From Streptomyces sp. NBC_01478 (lineage in GTDB: Bacteria > Actinomycetota > Actinomycetes > Streptomycetales > Streptomycetaceae), in the NCBI RefSeq assembly GCF_036227225.1, contig NZ_CP109444.1:4011501-4075500 (forward strand): a stretch of 64,000 bases of DNA, written 5' to 3'. The position numbers and the translations under genes were made by a program. Below the pieces are notes generated by a model. That model saw only the letters and a list, made by a program, of their open reading frames with translations. It had not been told where the DNA came from and made no database searches. Of the stretch, positions 1 to 8,148 are shown one piece after another (within the stretch, counting starts at the first letter, position 1; every line of letters starts with the position of its first letter).

Positions 1-1
1 C

Positions 2-3000
2 TCCGCCCACCTCCCCAGCGGTTCCTACGCACGGGCGGCATCCGGAGGCGCGCCCAAACAGACCGACACCGTCTTCGACGGCGCGGGCCGGGCCACCAGC
101 AGCAGCCTGTACGTGATCGGCGTCAAGAAGTGGACCACCAGCACCAGCTACACCGGTGACTCCACCGCGACGACCGCGCTGAACGGAGGCTCGGCGACCC
201 GCACGATCACCGACATCTTCGGCAACACCGTCGAGAAGCGCGCCTACTCCGGTACCGACCCCGCTGACGCCGCCTACGGCACCGGGCCCGGAGCCACGTA
301 CACGTCCACCAAGTACAAGAACACCCTGGACGGCAAGCCCTCCACGGTCACCGGACCGGATGGCGCCCAATGGTCGTACGTGTACGACCTGTTCGGCAGG
401 CAGGCCTCGGCCACCGACCCGGACCTGGGCACCACGACCACCACCTACACGGCCCTGGACCAGACGGACACCACCACCGACAACCGCGGCACGCAACTGC
501 TGTACGGCTACGACGTGCTGGGCCGCAAGACCGACCAATGGCAGACGGCGAAGACCGACGCGAACAAGCTGGCCCACTGGGACTACGACACCCTCGCCAA
601 GGGCCAGTTGGACGACTCGATCAGCTACGTCGGCGGCAGCGGCACCACCGGCAATGCCTACACCCGCACGGTCACCGCCTACGACAGCCTCTACCACGCC
701 ACCGGCAGCCAACTGACCCTGCCGTCCAGCGACCCACTCGTCGCCTCCGGTGCGGTTGCTTCGGCGACCCTGGCCACCACCTCGTACTACAACATCGACG
801 GCACCCAGCAGTACTACACGGAACCCGCCGCCGGCGGCCTCAGCAGCGAGATCGTGGACTCCGAGTACAACGGCCTCGGAATGGTGACCGACGTCGGTGG
901 CGCCACCGGCTATCTCCTGGCCGCCGACTACAACGCCATCGGACAGGTCAACCAGTACACCCTGGGCACATCTGAGGCACTGACGGCCAAGAAGGCGTAC
1001 ATCACCAACACCTACGAGCAGGGCACCGACCGGCTCACCCGAAGCCTGACCACCGACGCCACCCGCAGTGTCCAGGACCTGAGCTTCACCTACGACGACG
1101 CCGGCGACGTCACCTCGACCTTCGACTCCGCCAACCTGTCCGGCACCGGCGCGACCGACTACCAGTGCTTCACCTACGACGGCTACCAGCGCCTCACCGA
1201 CGCCTGGACCCCGTCCACCGCCTCCTGCGCCACCAGCGGCCGCACCACGACCAACCTGGGCGGAGCCGCCCCCTACTGGACCACCTACGGCTATACCAGC
1301 AGCGGCCTGCGCACGACGGAAAGAACGCAGACCGGCACCGGAGACTCCTCCCGCACCTACTGCTACAGCTCCACCACGCCCCACCAGCTCACGGCGACCG
1401 CCGCCGCCACCTCCTGCACCGGTGTGAGCGCCACCTACGTCTACGACAAGTCCGGTGACACGACCACCCGTCCCAACGGCACCGACACCCAGGCGCTGAC
1501 CTGGAACGCCACCGGGGGCCTCGACACAGTCACGGAGAAGTCCAGCACCGGCACCATCAAGAGCACGACCAGCCACGTCTACGACGCCGACGGCACCCTC
1601 CTCATCCGCCGCAACACCAGCGGTGAGAGCGTCCTCTACCTGGGTGCCACCGAGGTCCACCTGGACACCTCGACCTCGACGGCCAAGTTCTGGGCCCAGC
1701 GCTACTACGGCACCGGAAGCGCCACCGTCGCCCTGCGCACCAACAAGAGCGGGACCCAGACCCTCTCCTACCTCTCCGGTGACCCGCACGGCACATCCAC
1801 GGTCAGTCTCGACGCCACCACCCAGGCCGTCACCAAGCGCTACCTGACCCCATTCGGCACCCCACGCTCCGGCGGTACCGGTGTCTGGGCCGACGACAAG
1901 ACCTTCCTCGGCAAGACCACCGATCCCACGACCAGCCTCACCTACGTCGGCGCCCGCGAATACGACTCCGCGATCGGCCGATTCCTCAGCGTCGATCCCG
2001 TCCTCGACACCGGCGACGCCCAGTCCCTCAACGGCTACACCTACGCCGACAACAACCCCATCAGCCACTCCGACCCCACCGGCCTGTGGATCGACGACGG
2101 AACCGGCCACAACGAGCCACGCCCCGGCGGCGGCGGGGGCGGCCAGAGCGAAACCCCAGGCGTCCCGGCAGGCGGAACAGGCACAGGCGGCTGCTACCAC
2201 ACGTGCGGCACCGTCTCCACGAACAGTCAGGGGAACGTCAACGGAGGCGGCGGTGGCGTCTCCGGCTGGGTCAGTGATGTCGCCAAGACCTTCGTAGGCC
2301 AGGCCAAATCGACCGTCGTCACCCTCTTCCAAGCCCCCGTTCAGCAGATCCTCGCCGACAAGAACTGCTTGCTCGACGGCGACGGCTGCACAGACCTGCT
2401 CACCCAACTGCTCATGAGCTCCAATCCGGCCCTCGCCGGCGCGGCAGCGGTGACATCGCGAGGCGCGGAGATATACGGCGACTACGCGAACGGCAAGAGC
2501 GCCGAAGGCACCGGAAAGCTGCTCTTCGACATAGCCCTCCTCCTGGGAACGCGAGGCGCCGGCGCCGAGGCCGAGGGCGAAGTCGGCGCGAGCAAAGCGG
2601 TGCTCTGCAGTTTCACCCCTTCCACTCCGGTCCTGATGGCCGACGGCAAGACCAAGCCCATCGGCGACATCAAGACCGGCGACAAGGTCGAGGCCGCCGA
2701 CCCCGTCAACGGCAAGCACCAGGGCCCCCATACGGTCACGGCCACTCACGTCAACCACGACTACGACCTCGTCGACCTCAAGATCCAACTGGCCGACGGC
2801 AAGACGGAAACCCTTCACACCACGTCCAAGCACCCCTTCTGGGACGACACCCTCCACACCTGGGTCCCCGCCGGCCAACTCCGCGCAGGCCACGCCCTCA
2901 ACACCGCCGACGACCGCCACGTCCACGTCACCGTCGTCACCCCACGACCCGGCGACCGCGACATGTACAACCTCACCGTCGAGGAACTGCACACGTACTA

Positions 3001-3406
3001 TGTGCTGGCGGGGGCTACGCCGATCCTTGTTCACAACTGCAATCCTGTTGCTGCTGCGGTTGATGACCTACCGAAGGATTTCGAGCGTAGAACGGTGGGC
3101 GTTCTTGATGTGGGTGTCGATCAGATTCCCATTTCAAGCGGCCCCGGTGGCCAGTCGCAGATGCTTGCCAATCTTCCCGGTCGCACGAGGCAGAATTTCG
3201 ACCACGTTGAGACTCATGCTGCTGCGTTCCTGAGGATGAACCCGGGCATCAGAAAAGCAGTGCTCTACATCGACAACAAGTTTGGAATGTGTACAGGGCC
3301 AAGCGGTTGTGCAGCAAGAATGGAAGACATGCTCCCGGAGGGGGTGCAAGTGTGGGTGAACTCGCGAGGTCGTAAATACGGACCGTTCACCGGTAATGCA
3401 AACTAA
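2..3406 (+). CDS. RHS-repeat polymorphic toxin with Hint domain and DddA-like deaminase tip (5' partial)
   Basis: The frame is open from the window edge, so this is the 3' part of a longer gene; the GTG at 113 is internal. YD/RHS repeats such as YDVLGRKTD and YDSLYH fill about the first 600 residues. The RHS core ends in YDSAIGRFLSVDP...YTYADNNPISHSDPTG (about nt 1960-2085). A Gly-rich linker follows, then a Hint autoprocessing domain from the Cys codon at 2607 to VHNC near 3039. The last ~120 residues match the SCP1.201/DddA deaminase pattern: HVE with His codon 3203 and Glu 3209, paired Cys at 3290 and 3308 (CTGPSGC), then LPEG and a terminal FTGN. Members of this family deaminate cytosine in DNA, and Hint would release the tip. 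The tip has lower GC than the RHS body, which suggests tip exchange. Cytosine deamination is inferred from motifs only. Confidence 0.9.
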   Translation, partial: SAHLPSGSYARAASGGAPKQTDTVFDGAGRATSSSLYVIGVKKWTTSTSYTGDSTATTALNGGSATRTITDIFGNTVEKRAYSGTDPADAAYGTGPGATYTSTKYKNTLDGKPSTVTGPDGAQWSYVYDLFGRQASATDPDLGTTTTTYTALDQTDTTTDNRGTQLLYGYDVLGRKTDQWQTAKTDANKLAHWDYDTLAKGQLDDSISYVGGSGTTGNAYTRTVTAYDSLYHATGSQLTLPSSDPLVASGAVASATLATTSYYNIDGTQQYYTEPAAGGLSSEIVDSEYNGLGMVTDVGGATGYLLAADYNAIGQVNQYTLGTSEALTAKKAYITNTYEQGTDRLTRSLTTDATRSVQDLSFTYDDAGDVTSTFDSANLSGTGATDYQCFTYDGYQRLTDAWTPSTASCATSGRTTTNLGGAAPYWTTYGYTSSGLRTTERTQTGTGDSSRTYCYSSTTPHQLTATAAATSCTGVSATYVYDKSGDTTTRPNGTDTQALTWNATGGLDTVTEKSSTGTIKSTTSHVYDADGTLLIRRNTSGESVLYLGATEVHLDTSTSTAKFWAQRYYGTGSATVALRTNKSGTQTLSYLSGDPHGTSTVSLDATTQAVTKRYLTPFGTPRSGGTGVWADDKTFLGKTTDPTTSLTYVGAREYDSAIGRFLSVDPVLDTGDAQSLNGYTYADNNPISHSDPTGLWIDDGTGHNEPRPGGGGGGQSETPGVPAGGTGTGGCYHTCGTVSTNSQGNVNGGGGGVSGWVSDVAKTFVGQAKSTVVTLFQAPVQQILADKNCLLDGDGCTDLLTQLLMSSNPALAGAAAVTSRGAEIYGDYANGKSAEGTGKLLFDIALLLGTRGAGAEAEGEVGASKAVLCSFTPSTPVLMADGKTKPIGDIKTGDKVEAADPVNGKHQGPHTVTATHVNHDYDLVDLKIQLADGKTETLHTTSKHPFWDDTLHTWVPAGQLRAGHALNTADDRHVHVTVVTPRPGDRDMYNLTVEELHTYYVLAGATPILVHNCNPVAAAVDDLPKDFERRTVGVLDVGVDQIPISSGPGGQSQMLANLPGRTRQNFDHVETHAAAFLRMNPGIRKAVLYIDNKFGMCTGPSGCAARMEDMLPEGVQVWVNSRGRKYGPFTGNAN

Positions 3407-3419
3407 AGGGGACCGATAG

Positions 3420-3463
3420 GAATGGCCCGGCCTGCCGTGTAGTGTAGGTCGGGCCATTCTTTT
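3420..3463. terminator. Bidirectional terminator between RHS toxin and SMI1-like gene
   Basis: A stem of GAATGGCCCGGCCT against AGGTCGGGCCATTC has 14 pairs with one G-U and a 12-nt loop. It is followed by TTTT on the + strand. It lies between two convergent stop codons, so it probably serves both genes. Confidence 0.75.
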
Positions 3464-3481
3464 CTGCTGTCGGAGGTTTGC

Positions 3482-4213
3482 TTATCGCAGGAAGTCCGGG
3501 AGATCGTCCCAACTGGACTCTTGCGGTTCGATTGCCGTATAGCGCTTCCAGGGAACGTTGGCGATTTTGGCGAGTGGAGTGAGGAGTTCTGGTGCGGGTG
3601 CCGCAACAGACACATCAAATCGGCGTGTCGTGTCGTTTGGGACAGTAATCAGGCTGTTGGAGACCTGGGCGAGCAGATCGGTGCCCACCAAAATTCTGAC
3701 GTCCGCGGAGGGCCATCGCCAGTGGGGCAGTGGGAGCGGTCGAAATTCAGAGATGATCTGAGAGAGAATTTCTTCGTTGACGTTCTCCGCGTGCATCTGG
3801 TTGGGTGATCCGATGATCGCTTCGAACACCGTCGCATGAAGGAGAAATTCTGAAAGTGTTTCGCCCGTAGGTGTCCAGGGTTCGGGATCGGATCCTGGTT
3901 GACGATCAAACACGATTGGATCGTCGCCATCAATGTTGGTGGACCACGTCCAGCATCCCTGATTCTCAACCCAGAAGACCAGCTTTTCGTCCTCGATCTC
4001 TAGTTCGCTCCGGCTAAGAGGATGGTTGAATGTGGCCACGGGCGTAGACCACTGGGAAGTGGCTTCATGCCAAAGTCTCAGCGGGCGTGGCATGTTGGCT
4101 GCTTCTGGGTTTGCGGAAATCGGTAGATCTGGGTCGCCGTACCAGCGTGTCAAAAACTTACTCAGACTCTCGCCGGTGATATTGAGCAGTTCCTCCATGT
4201 GTTTAGTATGCAT
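3482..4213 (-). CDS. SMI1/KNR4-like (SUKH-type) protein, putative immunity protein
   Basis: About 244 residues. The segment from LVFWVENQGCWTW through DGDDPIVF to GETLSEFLLHATVFEAI resembles the SMI1/KNR4 (SUKH) fold common in antitoxin immunity proteins; this assignment is by pattern only. A second half of ~100 residues is unrecognised. The start is uncertain: ATG 4213 is chosen, but GTG 4216 and GTG 4222 lie behind a GAGGG box and ATG 4198 is also in frame. The gene converges on the deaminase toxin, separated by a shared terminator. That is unlike the usual toxin-then-immunity operon and suggests its own promoter or descent from an older cassette. Base composition is less GC-rich than the RHS body. 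Confidence 0.6.
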   Translation of the reverse strand: MHTKHMEELLNITGESLSKFLTRWYGDPDLPISANPEAANMPRPLRLWHEATSQWSTPVATFNHPLSRSELEIEDEKLVFWVENQGCWTWSTNIDGDDPIVFDRQPGSDPEPWTPTGETLSEFLLHATVFEAIIGSPNQMHAENVNEEILSQIISEFRPLPLPHWRWPSADVRILVGTDLLAQVSNSLITVPNDTTRRFDVSVAAPAPELLTPLAKIANVPWKRYTAIEPQESSWDDLPDFLR

Positions 4214-4251
4214 CACGTACACGCGCCCTCATGCCGGGCATGTGCAAATTT

Positions 4252-4283
4252 GAGCCCCGTCGGAAGTCTGCCCGACGGGGCTC
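4252..4283. terminator. Hairpin terminator near integrase fragment
   Basis: A perfect stem, GAGCCCCGTCGG paired with CCCGACGGGGCTC around AAGTCTG. It sits downstream of the minus-strand integrase fragment and upstream of the SMI1-like gene, so it most likely ended integrase transcription. Confidence 0.65.
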
Positions 4284-4292
4284 TTGCGATGG

Positions 4293-4317
4293 GTGACGGC
4301 AGTAGTTGACGGCAACG
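4293..4317 (+). repeat. TGACGGCA repeat, copy A
   Basis: Two half-units, TGACGGCAGTAG then TTGACGGCAACG, lie directly against the integrase stop codon. Near-identical pairs occur at 7671-7693 and 8718-8740. Such repeats beside an integrase may be arm-binding or attachment sequences; that role is inference. Confidence 0.6.
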
Positions 4318-4545
4318 TCAGCGGACGTAGGCAGTGCAGGGCGGCGGTTTGTCGCCGTTGGCCGTCTCGATGGTCGTCGGACCGTTGAGGGCAGTGCCGA
4401 GGGTGTCGATGGCGTCTCTCTGGAGGCGGAGTCGGACGTGGGCGTAGACGGTGGCGGTGACGCCGATGTGGGCGTGGCCGAGGAGTTCTTTGATCACGAC
4501 GAGTTCGACGCCCTGTTCCAGGAGCAGGGTGGCGGTGGAGTGAGC
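4318..4545 (-). pseudogene. Tyrosine recombinase (phage-type integrase), C-terminal fragment
   Basis: The minus strand encodes HSTATLLLEQGVELVVIKELLGHAHIGVTATVYAHV and a short tail. This is the end of the catalytic domain of a tyrosine integrase, including the LLGH box and the region of the Tyr nucleophile (VYAHV). The rest, including the HxxR arginine, is missing because foreign sequence joins at about 4543, just before the HST residues. The adjacent insertion sequence is the likely cause. It is the only recombinase trace for the accessory block and is not functional. Confidence 0.8.
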
Positions 4546-4654
4546 ACCTTCCAACCTGCCCAGGGTGACTCGGAGTTGGACGGGCCTGCGGAACGTCGAA
4601 GCTCCTGGTAGACGAGTTGTCGACCAAGATCAACCGTCGTTCCAGGAGCTCCGT

Positions 4655-5138
4655 GTGCTTGTCTGTCCGTCGGCCATCGATCTGTCCACCGTGCACCTGC
4701 GTCACCTGAGTCGGGTGCTGGTGGTGCGACGTCGGGAGACAGGCAGTCGGTGGCGGAGGCTGACTCCCCGACGCCAGGCCCTGCTCGCCCTGGCCCATCT
4801 GCGGTGTGGCGACACGTATGCGCAGCTCGCGGCCGGGTTCGGCATCGGGATTGCCACGGTGTACCGCTACGTCCGCGAGGCGATCGACGTTCTGGCCGCG
4901 CTTGCGCCCACGCTCAACGAGGCAATGGTGATGGCCCGTTCGAAGGCGTACGTGATCCTGGACGGCACCGTGCTGCCGATCAACCGGATCGCCGCCGACC
5001 GGCCCTACTACTCCGGTAAGAAGCGGCATCACGGTATGAACGTTCAGGTGCTGACCGATCCGTTCGGACGGCTGCTGTGGGCGTCGCCCGCACTGCCCGG
5101 CGCGACACATGACCTGACGGCGGCACGCGAGCACGGAA
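4655..5138 (+). pseudogene. IS5/IS112-type transposase, truncated by a second IS
   Basis: GTG 4655 has AGGAG at 4644-4648. The product begins VLVCPSAIDLSTVHLRHL and contains a helix-turn-helix region (TYAQLAAGFGIGIATVYRYV). DDE-type motifs follow: ILDGTVLPI (first Asp) and ALPGATHDLTAAREHG (second Asp). Homology stops at ~5138 where the terminal repeat of another IS begins, so the catalytic Glu region is lost. It resembles the intact transposase at 5259 and belongs to the same IS5-like family. A matching 3' remnant beyond 6021 was not recognised. The element is dead. Confidence 0.8.
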
Positions 5139-6021
5139 TCAGTGAGCTTCTTCGAGTTGGCCACCGATCAGGTGACGGTCCATGAAGCGCAACGAGCGAG
5201 GCCCCCGAGCTGCTGATCGAGATGTCTGACGTCTCAACCACGCTGCTCGGGGGCCTCGTTGGTCATCTATCCTGCCGCACTCGACCTGCCCCATGCGCTC
5301 GTGGAGTGGGTCACGATGCTCATCGTCACCCGTGAGGGTGACCGGCGCTGCAAGCTCCGCCCGTCCCAGCGCGCGATGGTGGCACTGGTGTACCTGCGCG
5401 AACACACGACCCTGGCGAAGATCGCTGCCGGGTTCGGGATCAGCGAGTCCACCGCCCACGCCTACACCAGCACGGTCATCCGCCTGCTCGCCGACCGTGC
5501 ACCGGGCCTGCTGAAAGTCCTGCGCGAGGCCGATGCGGACTTCGTCCTGCTGGACGGCACGCTCGCCGAATGCGACCGGGTCGGCGACGAACGGGCCGAC
5601 TATTCCCACAAACACCGCCGGCACGGGGTGAACGTGCAGGTGGTCACCGACCCGGCCGGCCGGCTGCTGCGGCTCTCGCCCGCATTGCCCGGCCGGGCTC
5701 ACGACCTGACCGCTGCCCGCACCCACCGGATCATCCGCATCTGCGAGCGCCAGGGCGTCCCCATCCTGGCCGACCTCGCCTACCAGGGCAGCGGCCCCTG
5801 GGTGACCACGGGCATCAAACGCAGGCCCCTGCAGGAACTCACCCTCACCGAGAAGACCCTCAACCGGGCCCTGGCCGCGGCCCGGGCACCGGTCGAACGC
5901 GGCGTCGCACGCCTGAAGTCCTGGCAGATCTTCCGCAGATCCCGATGCAGCCCAAACCGCATGACGTCAATCGCCAAAGCCATCCTCACCCTGGAGCGGC
6001 AACGCTGAAGAAGCTCACTGA
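5139..6021 (+). mobile_element. IS5-family insertion sequence (~0.88 kb) nested in an older IS
   Basis: Perfect 15-bp terminal inverted repeats, TCAGTGAGCTTCTTC at 5139-5153 and its complement at 6007-6021, bound one transposase gene. The right repeat overlaps the transposase stop codon. No identical target duplication is visible: the flanks are TCA and TGA-type. The insertion interrupts the transposase at 4655. Confidence 0.85.
5259..6008 (+). CDS. IS5-family (IS112-like) DDE transposase
   Basis: About 249 residues. A helix-turn-helix domain ([20 protein letters not shown]) precedes a DDE nuclease core with [13 protein letters not shown] (Asp), [14 protein letters not shown] (Asp) and [12 protein letters not shown] (Glu). 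All three catalytic regions look intact and the length suits the family, so the element may still be active. The start is a TTG at 5259; ATG 5316 is an alternative, but it would drop N-terminal residues conserved with the neighbouring truncated copy. It acts on its own terminal repeats at 5139 and 6021. Confidence 0.9.
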   Translation: MVIYPAALDLPHALVEWVTMLIVTREGDRRCKLRPSQRAMVALVYLREHTTLAKIAAGFGISESTAHAYTSTVIRLLADRAPGLLKVLREADADFVLLDGTLAECDRVGDERADYSHKHRRHGVNVQVVTDPAGRLLRLSPALPGRAHDLTAARTHRIIRICERQGVPILADLAYQGSGPWVTTGIKRRPLQELTLTEKTLNRALAAARAPVERGVARLKSWQIFRRSRCSPNRMTSIAKAILTLERQR

Positions 6022-6600
6022 CCCGCCGTGCCGGGACGCTGGTCAGGGCGGTGCGTTCAGATTTTCTCTACGAGGTTCAAGGCGGGCCCCACCCGCATTG
6101 GCTGACCGCCGTCGCCGACAAGCCCGCCGTTCGCTCGGGAGGCCAGCCGCCCCGGCAAGGGAACGGTCCAGGACTGCGAGAGCGGCAACCGGCCAGATTG
6201 CCGGGATGACCGGAACCGGACTCCTGCCGGAGCAAGTTGTCGCCCACGACCGTCCTACGGCCGGATCGCAGGCACATGGCCGACCAGGGGGCCGACCCTC
6301 ACGCCCGCCGCCGGACTCGCCGAGGGCGGTGGTCGGCGTTGCCTCCGGCGGGGAGCGAAGCTCCCGGCCGCCTGTCGGGGGCCGACTTCTCCCGCCCCGG
6401 CCCCGCTCCGCCAGACTGGGCGACGCACCAGCCCGGCCGTACGCTGCCTCTCCCGCTCGGGCCCGATCCTGCCGAAAGAAGCCGACCCTGCGCTGCCTCG
6501 GCAGGCTGCCGCTGGTTTGCGGGCGGCGCCGTGGCGTCAGGACGAAGGGGGGAGTACGGGGGTGTGCGACGCTGGAGTGGCTGCGGTCGCGGCGACGGCA
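6022..6600. other. Gene-free GC-rich stretch
   Basis: No frame shows a recognisable protein. The long open frames on both strands are Pro/Arg/Gly-rich, as expected from random GC-rich DNA. A small hairpin (GGGGAGC-GAA-GCTCCC) lies near 6350-6366. It may include the lost 3' half of the interrupted IS or integrase, decayed beyond recognition. Confidence 0.5.
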
Positions 6601-6657
6601 CACGACCTGAGTTACGAAGTCGCGCTCTCGCGCCCCGTGCCATATATCATCGGTGCT

Positions 6658-7041
6658 ATGGACAGCAGGCGGTACTCGATCGAGATCGAGCCGGAGGTGC
6701 GGCTGTGGCTGGCGAACATTCCCGCTCATCACTACAAGCAGGCCGAACGCGTCGCCGACCTGCTCGCCGAGCAGCCCACCACGCTCGACGAACCACACTC
6801 CCGCCACCTGGGCGGCAAGCTCCGCGAGCTGCGCTTCCGCCTCGGCGATGCCCATCAGCGGATCACCTACTGGCTGGCGCCCGGCCGACGTGTCGTGCTG
6901 CTCACCGTGTTCCGCAAGACCAAGATGCGCGAGCAGGCCGAAGTGGACCGCGCCCACGCCGCACAGCGATTGTGCGAGGCAGAGCATGAAGCCGCCGCCG
7001 AGCACGACCTCTACAGCCGCAACCTCAAGGAGAACCGATGA
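6658..7041 (+). CDS. HigB/RelE-type toxin (phage-derived Gp49-like)
   Basis: 127 residues from ATG 6658, preceded by an AT-rich tract (catatatcat) that looks like the promoter/operator. The core, WLANIPAHHYKQAERVADLL...LGGKLRELRF...ITYWLAPGRRVVLLTVFRKTKM, matches the Gp49-like HigB/RelE toxin family, ribosome-dependent mRNA interferases. LRELRF and the FRKTKM end are diagnostic. The Lys-rich C-terminal helix is typical. The stop overlaps the next start (ATGA), so translation with the antitoxin is coupled. Toxin-first order matches HigBA. The mRNA target is unknown. Confidence 0.88.
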   Translation: MDSRRYSIEIEPEVRLWLANIPAHHYKQAERVADLLAEQPTTLDEPHSRHLGGKLRELRFRLGDAHQRITYWLAPGRRVVLLTVFRKTKMREQAEVDRAHAAQRLCEAEHEAAAEHDLYSRNLKENR

Positions 7042-7376
7042 ACCACAGCGAATGGAGGACCCGTCGCCACCGCCAGCTGCTGGGCGAACACTTGGATGCT
7101 GACCCCGAGTACGACCGGGTCTACGAAGAGGCCGGCCTCGCCATGACGTTGGGCAAGGCCGTCTACGACCGGCGTAAGCAACTCGGGCTGAGCGAGGCCG
7201 ATCTCGCCGAGCGCATGCACGTCGACGTCGATGACATCGAAGGCATCGAGACGGCCACCGAGCTGCCGCCCATCGCGGTCATCATGCGCCTGGCCCGCGC
7301 ACTGGACCTCACGGTGGACGTGCACCTCGCCGGCGGAGACGAGCCCACCGTCACCATCGTCGCCCCAGCGGCTTGA
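7038..7376 (+). CDS. HigA-like XRE antitoxin
   Basis: 112 residues starting on the ATGA overlap with the toxin. The N-terminal ~40 residues carry an acidic patch (DADPEYDRVYEEAG) likely to bind the toxin. A helix-turn-helix follows: LGKAVYDRRKQLGLSEADLAERMHVDVDDIEGIE. The family neutralises the upstream HigB-type toxin and represses the operon by binding the promoter. Another XRE gene follows 14 bp downstream, so the unit has three genes. Confidence 0.88.
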   Translation: MNHSEWRTRRHRQLLGEHLDADPEYDRVYEEAGLAMTLGKAVYDRRKQLGLSEADLAERMHVDVDDIEGIETATELPPIAVIMRLARALDLTVDVHLAGGDEPTVTIVAPAA

Positions 7377-7390
7377 GGCGGGGAGGAACC

Positions 7391-7627
7391 ATGCAGGACC
7401 CGCCTTCCGCGCTCGCCCGTGAGCTCGGGCAACTCGTCCACGACCGGCGCATCGAGCTCGGGCTGTCCCAGGCCGAGCTGGCCGAGCGGTGCGGGATGAA
7501 GCAGCCGCAGATCTCCCGCTTCGAAGGCGGCGGGACCGTGCCCACGCTTCCCCTCCTGCGCCGCCTGGCTCAGGCTCTCGGCGCCGACCTGACCATCAGC
7601 CTCACCCCGCACGACAAAGCCGCTTGA
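7391..7627 (+). CDS. Second small XRE regulator of the toxin-antitoxin operon
   Basis: 78 residues from ATG 7391, with GGGGAGG at 7380-7386. Almost the whole protein is one HTH: RELGQLVHDRRIELGLSQAELAERCGMKQPQISRFE and following helices. It lacks the acidic N-terminal segment of the preceding antitoxin, so it may be a dedicated DNA-binding repressor or a duplicated antitoxin. It is co-directional and closely spaced with the other two genes. Two tandem GGAATTCC palindromes lie just downstream (7637-7653). Confidence 0.82.
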   Translation: MQDPPSALARELGQLVHDRRIELGLSQAELAERCGMKQPQISRFEGGGTVPTLPLLRRLAQALGADLTISLTPHDKAA

Positions 7628-7670
7628 CACGCATTCGGAATTCCTGGAATTCCCCAGGCGGTGTAGACCA

Positions 7671-7693
7671 CTGACGGCAGTAGTGACGGCAAT
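7671..7693 (+). repeat. TGACGGCA repeat, copy B
   Basis: CTGACGGCAGTAG followed by TGACGGCAATA closely matches copies A and C. It sits between the toxin-antitoxin module and the displaced toxin tip. Confidence 0.6.
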
Positions 7694-7782
7694 ACCAGCA
7701 AACTCCAGCGCACGACCACGAACATCCGGCGACTGTCAAATCGCCCGCTGACCAGCAAACTTGCAGGTAGGAGCGGGCTGGC

Positions 7783-7839
7783 CTGCATACGTACTATGTG
7801 CTGGCGGGGGCTACGCCGGTCCTTGTCCATAACTGCAAC
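7783..7839 (+). repeat. Displaced copy of the RHS Hint 3' end
   Basis: This stretch encodes LHTYYVLAGATPVLVHNCN in the frame of the orphan tip. It repeats nt 2986-3042 of the RHS gene (LHTYYVLAGATPILVHNCN) with only a few substitutions. Upstream similarity ends abruptly and an in-frame TAG lies just before it. It could serve as homology for recombining the tip into the RHS gene. Confidence 0.85.
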
Positions 7840-8148
7840 AGAGCTTATTTGGATTTCACTGATGCTGAGAGGCAGAAGGTCTACGACGCTAACGCCGCAA
7901 AGAATGGCGGCGAGTACAAGTGTGACTACTGCGGGCAGACGGTGGAACGGCGCGCATCGCGAGATGCCAATGGAAACGCCCTCAAGGGGAGGCCCGACGA
8001 TGCCCAGATCGACCACTCAGAGCCGAGGGCCAGGGGCGGACATGGCGGCGACCATAATGCTGTGGCCTGCCGTCGATGCAACAGGGATAAATTCACGAAG
8101 CCTCTGGAGGATTGGGACGATGAGCTCAGAGATTTCCTCGATGCCTAG
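7783..8148 (+). pseudogene. Orphan RHS C-terminal tip: HNH endonuclease toxin module
   Basis: The frame starts with the Hint 3' remnant and continues into a ~100-residue toxin. YKCDYCGQTVERR gives a zinc CxxC pair, AQIDHSEPRARGGHGGDHN carries the HNH core (DH, then GG..N), and AVACRRCNRDK gives the second CxxC plus the HNH Asn. No start codon or ribosome site serves it, so it is silent unless joined to the RHS gene; a GTG at 7798 exists without a good ribosome site. Its immunity gene overlaps its end. Such displaced tips are known for Rhs/CDI toxins. Confidence 0.85.

Noticed and set aside
113..115. GTG at 113 as the start of the RHS gene
   Set aside because: RHS sequence continues in frame upstream to the window edge and there is no ribosome site.
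6043..7005. Minus-strand frame of 320 codons over 6043-7005
   Set aside because: It is antisense to the HigB-like toxin and its translation has no recognisable domain.
7796..8119. 288-codon reading frame starting at ATG 7796 and running through the DUF4265 gene
   Set aside because: Its first ~108 codons are the wrong frame of the HNH tip; the immunity protein starts at 8120 behind GGAGG.
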